From assembly GCF_949769225.1 (NCBI RefSeq), contig NZ_CATKPB010000002.1: 64,000 bases of DNA; one strand, given 5' to 3'. Each line of letters begins with the position of its first letter. The stretch's first letter is position 1. Positions 58,984 through 64,000 of the stretch are shown piece by piece. Both the position numbers and the translations under genes were made by a program. The stretch comes from Peptoniphilus_A genitalis (GTDB taxonomy: Bacteria; Bacillota; Clostridia; Tissierellales; Peptoniphilaceae). The notes under the pieces are model-generated. The model was not told the DNA's origin. It did no database searches and saw only the letters and a program-made list of their open reading frames with translations.

Positions 58984-60222
58984 ATGAAAAATATTTCTAG
59001 AGATATAATAAAAAAATATAATGTTAAGTTTGTAATTCTTGGTTCCGACGAAAATGCCTATGGGATAGCTCGTATTTTAAATGACAACTACAGTCTAATC
59101 TCTACAGTTTTTTGTCAAAAGCCCCTTCCTGCCACAGACAATTCAAAAATCCTAGATAGGAAGGTTATAGAAAACTTTTCTGACAATGAGGTTTTTGTAA
59201 GTGAAATGATAAAATTTGCAGAAGCAAATAAGGGTGCCAACCTAATTACAATTCCTTGTGGAGATGAATACTCTAAGCTACTTTCAAACAATAAGGATAA
59301 AATAAAGGATTATTACAAGTTCAACACACCATCTACTGACTTAAATGACAGACTTGAAAATAAAATCGACTTTTATAATTCCTGCGAAGAACTTGGCATT
59401 CCTTATCCTAAATTTGCAATAATAAATTCTTCTAAGGAAATAGAAGGTCTTGACCTACAGTTCCCACTTATACTTAAGCCTAACGATTCTATCTCCTATG
59501 TAAAATTATCTTTTCCAAACAAGTATAAGGTCTACACAATTTATGACTATGCAGAACTTGAATCAGTTGTAAAAACAATTTACGACGACAACCACTATGA
59601 AGGTACCATGCTTGTCCAAGAATTTATTCCTGGCCCTGCATCAAACCAAGCTTCCTTTAACGTCTACTGTGACAAGACTGGAAAAGTTAGGATGATGGTC
59701 TATGGACAAATTCTTCTTGCAGATCCACTTCCTCTTAGGATTGGAAATAACGATGCAATTTACACAAGATATATGCCAGAACTTTATAAATTTTATAAGG
59801 AAAAGTTAGAGTCAATTCACTACACTGGTTATTCAAACATAGACTTAAAATACGATCCACGTGACAACACCTTTAAGGCCTTTGAAATGAACCTAAGACT
59901 TCCACAAAGTCACTACTTCATGGCTGCTGGCGGTGTAAATGTCCTTGATTTTTATATTCGTGACCTCTTAGACCTCGGCTTTGAAGAAGAAGTTTACTAC
60001 CACAAGGAAACTTCAAAAATTTGGATGAATGCCCATCCAAAACTTTTAAAAGAGTACACAAATGAAAAGTACCACAAGACTATTGATGAGCTTTTAAAGA
60101 ATGGCTACGAATTTACAATTAACAACAAGAAAGACTTTAGCATTAGCAGAGAGATAACTTATCTAAAGAGAAAGTATGGATCTATAAAGCACTACAAAAT
60201 GTATTATAAGTTAGAGAAATAA
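58984..60222 (+). CDS. ATP-grasp domain protein (carboxylate-amine ligase type)
   Basis: 412 residues: N-terminal Rossmann-like domain ('FVILGSDENAYGIARILND'), then an ATP-grasp fold with 'FPLILKPNDSISYVKLSFPN', 'MLVQEFIPGPASNQ' and the metal-binding 'KAFEMNLRLPQSHYF'. Such proteins join a carboxylate to an amine; the group includes D-aspartate ligase (Asl) that builds the peptidoglycan cross-bridge, which would suit a Gram-positive coccus, but the target is not proven. ATG 58984 is preferred (AGGAG 5 bases upstream); the ATG at 58966 has no site. Confidence 0.85.
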   Translation: MKNISRDIIKKYNVKFVILGSDENAYGIARILNDNYSLISTVFCQKPLPATDNSKILDRKVIENFSDNEVFVSEMIKFAEANKGANLITIPCGDEYSKLLSNNKDKIKDYYKFNTPSTDLNDRLENKIDFYNSCEELGIPYPKFAIINSSKEIEGLDLQFPLILKPNDSISYVKLSFPNKYKVYTIYDYAELESVVKTIYDDNHYEGTMLVQEFIPGPASNQASFNVYCDKTGKVRMMVYGQILLADPLPLRIGNNDAIYTRYMPELYKFYKEKLESIHYTGYSNIDLKYDPRDNTFKAFEMNLRLPQSHYFMAAGGVNVLDFYIRDLLDLGFEEEVYYHKETSKIWMNAHPKLLKEYTNEKYHKTIDELLKNGYEFTINNKKDFSISREITYLKRKYGSIKHYKMYYKLEK

Positions 60223-60225
60223 AAA

Positions 60226-60260
60226 ATTGCCAGCTTCTTTTAGGAGAGCTGGTTTTTCTT
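60226..60260 (+). terminator. intrinsic terminator of the ATP-grasp gene
   Basis: CCAGCT(TCT) and AGAGCTGG form an 8-bp stem followed by TTTTTC. Confidence 0.82.
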
Positions 60261-60339
60261 TGCAGTAAGTTTTATGTAATTAATTACTAAATTTTATTTT
60301 CCTTTCCAACACTTATTCCTTCAAAAATTTTTATAAAAA

Positions 60340-60372
60340 GAAAAACCCAGGCTTTTTAAAGCTTGGGTTTCC
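60340..60372 (-). terminator. intrinsic terminator of the prkC-thiN operon
   Basis: AAACCCAAGCTTT and AAAGCCTGGGTTT (60346-60371) stem with TTTTTC after it on the minus strand, right behind the thiN stop. Confidence 0.85.
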
Positions 60373-60374
60373 AT

Positions 60375-61010
60375 TTAATCTCTTGACTGAATGATAAAGG
60401 CTGCGCCCTGATTAATTTTTATAGTGGCACTATCTCCCACCATTTCATTGCTAACTCCCCTACTAGGATTTTCTGAATTAATTTCAAGGTCCTCTACCTC
60501 ATAATAAAGTCCCTTAGTTGTAAAGTTCATCCTATCACCAGCATTTATTAAAGAAAAATATTTTTTATTGGTTCTCACAAAGTCGTAAGAACCTTCTTCT
60601 ACATAAATAACTTCATTGTAGTCGTCTTCTATTTTTGCACTTATTCCCTTTTTATATAATTTTTTAAGGTTAAATAAATTGGCAAGTTCGTGGTCAAGTC
60701 TAGTACCTAAGGCTCCAAGAATTATAATATCCTTATAGCCTTCATCAACTAAGTAAGACAGGGCGAGTTCTGTGTCAGTGAAGTCTTTTTTGGCAGGAAA
60801 TTTTTTTACTTTTATCTTGTGTTCTTTAATATAATCTAAAGCTTCCTCTCCAATAGAATCAAGGTCTCCCAAGAGTATGTCAGCTCCTAGGTCATACTTC
60901 ATAAGAAGTCTTGCACCACCATCTGCTACAATTATAAACCTATCTGGATACTTTTCTATTAATTCTTTAGAAACTTGCCTGCCAGCAGAAATTAAAAGTG
61001 CTTTTTTCAT
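60375..61010 (-). CDS. thiN: thiamine diphosphokinase
   Basis: 211 residues. Motifs 'DGGARLLMKYDLGADILLGD' and 'LGALGTRLDHELANL' define the TPK catalytic site; 'KKDFTDTELAL' binds ATP/Mg. Converts thiamine to thiamine diphosphate with ATP. Overlaps rpe by 4 bases; the prkC-rsgA-rpe-thiN order is usual in Firmicutes. Confidence 0.95.
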   Translation of the reverse strand: MKKALLISAGRQVSKELIEKYPDRFIIVADGGARLLMKYDLGADILLGDLDSIGEEALDYIKEHKIKVKKFPAKKDFTDTELALSYLVDEGYKDIIILGALGTRLDHELANLFNLKKLYKKGISAKIEDDYNEVIYVEEGSYDFVRTNKKYFSLINAGDRMNFTTKGLYYEVEDLEINSENPSRGVSNEMVGDSATIKINQGAAFIIQSRD

Positions 61011-61651
61011 AAGAGTTCCTTAAAGGCTTTTATATTTTCCCTAGTTTTGTCTTTTTGAAAAATTGCAGAGCCAGCAACAAGTATGTCTGCTCCAGCAGCT
61101 AGAACTTCCTTTGCGTTGTCTAGCTTGACACCGCCGTCAACTTCTATTAAGGTCTTTAGATTTCTTTCTTCAATCATCTTCTTTACTTCAGAAATTTTTC
61201 TAAGTGCAGATGGAATAAATTTTTGTCCCCCAAAACCTGGGTTAACGCTCATGATTAAAACTAGGTCTAACTTGTCTAAAGTATAGTCTAAGACTTCAAG
61301 ACTATCTGATGGATTTAGGGCAAGTCCTGCCTTCATACCATGAGACTTAATAAGTGAAAGAGTCCTATCAAGGTGCTTTGTTGTGCTTGGATGGATAGTT
61401 ATAATGTCAGAGCCTGCATTTTTAAAATCCTCAATAAAATTTTCTGGTCTTTCAATCATTAGATGGGTGTCAAAGGGAATATCTGTTAAGGGTCTCAAGG
61501 ATTTTACAATACCTGGACCATAGGAAATATTTGGCACGTAGTTTCCATCCATGATATCAAGATGAAGAAAGTCAACTTGTTCTTCATTTAGTATCTTTAT
61601 TTCTTTTTCTAAATTTGTAAAATCTGCTGAGAGTAGTGATGGTGAAATCAT
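61007..61651 (-). CDS. rpe: ribulose-phosphate 3-epimerase
   Basis: 214 residues, TIM barrel. 'SPSLLSADFTNLEKEIKILN', 'DFLHLDIMDGNYVPNISYGP' (metal/acid-base residues), 'SVNPGFGGQKFIP' and 'VDGG' phosphate-binding motif. Interconverts ribulose-5-P and xylulose-5-P. Overlaps rsgA by one base (TAATG). Confidence 0.97.
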   Translation of the reverse strand: MISPSLLSADFTNLEKEIKILNEEQVDFLHLDIMDGNYVPNISYGPGIVKSLRPLTDIPFDTHLMIERPENFIEDFKNAGSDIITIHPSTTKHLDRTLSLIKSHGMKAGLALNPSDSLEVLDYTLDKLDLVLIMSVNPGFGGQKFIPSALRKISEVKKMIEERNLKTLIEVDGGVKLDNAKEVLAAGADILVAGSAIFQKDKTRENIKAFKELL

Positions 61652-62502
61652 TAGTATTCTCCTTTGCTTTTTAATTCTTCAAAAATGTATAAGTAGTTTT
61701 CGTATCTTTCTTTTTCAATTTTTCCAGCTTCAAGAGCTTCCTTTACTCCACACTGTGGTTCTCTTATGTGGTTGCAGTTGTTAAACTTGCAAGATGAATA
61801 TTTTTCAAATTCTCTAAAATAATTTTTCAATTCATCGCTATTAATATTTAAGCTCAAGGAAGAAAAACCTGGCGTGTCAAAGATATAAATGTCATCTTTA
61901 AATAAAATTTCTGTGTGTCTTGTTGTGTGCTTTCCTCTTCTCGTCTTGTCAGAAACTTTTCCAACTTCAACGTCCTTGTCTAATATTCTAGAAGTAATTG
62001 TTGATTTGCCTGCACCACTGACGCCACATAGGGCAACAGTCTTTCCCCTTATGTAATCTCTTAAGTCCTCTATGGAGTTATCCTTATTTGAAATCATAAA
62101 GGTTTTAAATCCAGAGTTTTTGTATATGTTTGCTAGTTTCTCACTTTCTTCCCTATCTAGGTCACACTTATTTATGACAATTGCCACATCTATGTCTTGG
62201 TCCTCTGCCTGGATAATCGTCTTGTCTATTGTCATTAAATTATATTTTGGATCCATAACAGGAACAACAACTAGAGCCATGTCAACATTGGCAACCTTTG
62301 GCCTTGTGAGCATATTTTTTCTGGGATATACTTTTTCAATATATCCCAGAGTCTTTTCTTCAAACTTAAATTCTACATTGTCACCAACTATAGGATCTAC
62401 CTTGGAATGTCTAAAATTTCCTCTCGCTCTTGTTTCATAAACTTGTCCCTCAGCAAGAATGTAGTAGAAGCCACCAGTTAGTTTAATTATCTTTCCAATC
62501 AT
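61651..62502 (-). CDS. rsgA: small ribosomal subunit biogenesis GTPase RsgA
   Basis: 283 residues, circularly permuted GTPase with OB fold (1-65). G4 'VINKCDLD', G1 'CGVSGAGKSTI', G3 'DTPGFSSL', then zinc knuckle 'CKFNNCNHIREPQC'. Checks 30S subunit maturation. One-base overlap with both neighbours. Commonly placed behind prkC. Confidence 0.97.
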   Translation of the reverse strand: MIGKIIKLTGGFYYILAEGQVYETRARGNFRHSKVDPIVGDNVEFKFEEKTLGYIEKVYPRKNMLTRPKVANVDMALVVVPVMDPKYNLMTIDKTIIQAEDQDIDVAIVINKCDLDREESEKLANIYKNSGFKTFMISNKDNSIEDLRDYIRGKTVALCGVSGAGKSTITSRILDKDVEVGKVSDKTRRGKHTTRHTEILFKDDIYIFDTPGFSSLSLNINSDELKNYFREFEKYSSCKFNNCNHIREPQCGVKEALEAGKIEKERYENYLYIFEELKSKGEY

Positions 62503-64000
62503 TATCTTATCTTCTCAGTTTTTACAAGGTTGCCATCAACATAAATGTTGTATTCACCAGGTCCAATAAGTTCAACGCTAGCAACATCTCCAGCTTCAAC
62601 ATTGTAGTTCCAAACAGTTTGACCACCAGTTTTATTTCCACTTCCATCTTTTACCCTGTCTGCAGAAACCTTGTGGCTTTCGCCATCATCAGGTACCTTA
62701 ACCTTTATGTGGTTTACCTTGTTAAAACTATCTTCTTTGTTGTTTTCATCGCTATTCTTATCATCATTTCGATCTTCATCTTCAACTTTTGGTCCCTTGG
62801 AAATATAAAGGGTAACAGTTGAACCTTTTTCTACACTTGTTTTTGCCTTTGGATCCATGTCATAAACTTGACCTTCAGAAACCTTGTTACTATGTCCATT
62901 TTCTATAACTACAGTAAGTCCAAAACTCTTTAGTTGATTTACAACAACATCTTGATCCATTCCCTTGTAGTCGCTTAGGACAACAGGAGTCTTATCTTGT
63001 CCCTTAGAGACAATAAGTTTAACCGCTGTTCCTCTTTTTACAGAATAACCTCCATCAGGGTTTGAATAAATTACCTTGCCTTCTTCAACAGTGTCATTAA
63101 ATTCTTCTTCTACAGAACCTAGTTTTAATGAATTTTCTTCGAGTAGTTTTTTAGCTTCTTCTTCTGATAAACCCTTAAGTGGTGGAACTGGTACAGAATC
63201 TGGAAGTTCATTAATCTCAAGGGTAATTGTTGTTCCCTTCTCAACTGAAGTTCCTTCTTCTGGATTTTGTCCTAATACCACACCATCAGGTTCCTTTTCA
63301 TTTTCCACCGTATTTACATCCAAGACTAAGCCCTGAGCCTCTATAAGTTCTTTAGCCTCTTCTCTTGTCTTCCCAATGTAATTTTCAACAGCAATTTTTT
63401 CAACAACATCGCCTGACTTCATTCCCTTTATTGCCTTTGGTACTACATATATTAAAAGAGCAATAATTACGATAGCTGAGAATATTCCAAGAAGGGCTGG
63501 TGCCACAGATTTTTTCTTTTTAACAAGCTTCTTAGGTTTATTTGGTCTTTTAGGGTCCAAATTATTTGAATGATTCCTATTAGGTCTTCTGTTAATAGGA
63601 GGTGTGACAAAGGCAGTATTGTCGTCTTCCTCGTAAACCCTATTTACTGAAAAAGTCCTTGCTCCCATTGTGTAATCTTTAATGTCTTTAATGAGTTCAA
63701 AGACGTCCTTATACCTATGATCTGGATCCTTTTCAGTCATCTTTAAAACTAAGGCATCAACAGATGGGTCAAGACTCTTTATAAATTCAGAAGGCCTTGG
63801 CATCTGAGATTGCACTTGCATTAGGGCAACTGATACTGGATTGTCTGCATCAAAAGGCAGCCTTCCTGTTAGCATTTCAAAAAGAACTATGCCCAGAGAA
63901 TAAATGTCAGACCTGTTGTCTACTTTTGCACCTCTTGCTTGTTCAGGTGAAAAATAGTGAACAGAACCCATAACAGCATTTGTTGCTGTAACAGTTGTGT
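62502..64000 (-). CDS. prkC: serine/threonine protein kinase PrkC (PASTA), N-terminus cut by window edge
   Basis: The frame is open to the edge; about 499 codons are visible, lacking the kinase N-lobe. Visible: activation-loop end 'MGSVHYFSPEQARG', 'RSDIYSLGIVLFEMLTG', juxtamembrane region, one membrane helix at about residues 155-178 ('SVAPALLGIFSAIVIIALLI'), then three PASTA domains ('YIGKTREEAKELIEAQGL', 'LKGLSEEEAKKLLEEN', 'YKGMDQDVVVNQLKSFG') and a C-terminal beta domain. It senses muropeptides/lipid II outside and signals through the kinase. The phosphatase prpC would be expected just beyond the edge. Confidence 0.95.
   Translation of the reverse strand, partial: TTVTATNAVMGSVHYFSPEQARGAKVDNRSDIYSLGIVLFEMLTGRLPFDADNPVSVALMQVQSQMPRPSEFIKSLDPSVDALVLKMTEKDPDHRYKDVFELIKDIKDYTMGARTFSVNRVYEEDDNTAFVTPPINRRPNRNHSNNLDPKRPNKPKKLVKKKKSVAPALLGIFSAIVIIALLIYVVPKAIKGMKSGDVVEKIAVENYIGKTREEAKELIEAQGLVLDVNTVENEKEPDGVVLGQNPEEGTSVEKGTTITLEINELPDSVPVPPLKGLSEEEAKKLLEENSLKLGSVEEEFNDTVEEGKVIYSNPDGGYSVKRGTAVKLIVSKGQDKTPVVLSDYKGMDQDVVVNQLKSFGLTVVIENGHSNKVSEGQVYDMDPKAKTSVEKGSTVTLYISKGPKVEDEDRNDDKNSDENNKEDSFNKVNHIKVKVPDDGESHKVSADRVKDGSGNKTGGQTVWNYNVEAGDVASVELIGPGEYNIYVDGNLVKTEKIR

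Noticed and set aside
1..64000. CRISPR arrays, rRNA or intact IS transposases
   Set aside because: Looked for on both strands; no regularly spaced repeats, rRNA signatures or transposase frames were seen.

Overview
The window is low-GC Gram-positive chromosomal DNA with strong AGGAGG ribosome-binding sites, a T-box leader and the Firmicutes gene run prkC-rsgA-rpe-thiN. The gene content (oleate hydratase, a secreted protein with a copper amine oxidase N-terminal-type domain, VanW, ATC-hydrolase family, YkvI, psuG/psuK) fits an anaerobic coccus of the Peptoniphilaceae (Anaerococcus/Peptoniphilus/Finegoldia type). The genus is inferred, not proven. No rRNA, tRNA, CRISPR array or intact insertion sequence was found.

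Layout. 1-19.2 kb is mostly ordinary chromosome: the end of a lantibiotic-protection-like ABC exporter; metY behind a methionine T-box; a secreted repeat protein; an AAA ATPase divergent from a HerA-like ATPase; a YkvI permease; an unknown 507-aa protein; a TetR-oleate hydratase operon; a K+ channel; an EamA transporter; two methyltransferases; an ATC-hydrolase family protein; and an alpha/beta hydrolase whose N-terminus is put out of frame by a poly-A tract. 19.6-45.6 kb is an accessory block. It starts with a TetR-controlled heterodimeric ABC pair whose promoter overlaps a Fur-like box. Next, two 235-bp direct repeats spaced exactly 12,800 bp apart (23826-24060 and 36626-36860, about 96% identical) bracket a sigma factor; a TetR/ClbS-like/ABC-ABC/ECF transporter operon; an SdpR/DUF1648/GntR remnant set; and a TetR-controlled ABC-2 exporter. 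The second repeat is the leader of mobC and an internally deleted relaxase. Behind it lie relics of an ArsP-type permease, a phage HNH endonuclease and an ACR3 pump, then an intact arsR-arsD-arsA-arsC-acr3 operon with two palindromic operators. A decayed gene, an AAA_14/DUF4143 ATPase and an SdpI-family protein follow.

The block ends at the 3' end of rlmD, a gene whose end is a known integration site for conjugative elements. From rlmD to the right edge the DNA is again housekeeping, almost all on the minus strand: rlmD-cvfB, VanW, nth, DUF503, thioesterase, psuG/psuK, tdk, cyclophilin, MATE, map, TPR, a radical SAM protein, an ATP-grasp protein, and thiN-rpe-rsgA-prkC.

The most interesting part is the transporter island. 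It holds two related exporter-fold ABC pairs, one under a Fur-like box and one co-transcribed with a full ECF module and a ClbS/DfsB-like protein. This suggests acquisition of a metallophore or a similar iron-bearing small molecule together with protection against it, carried as cargo between duplicated mobilization leaders. The function is inferred.
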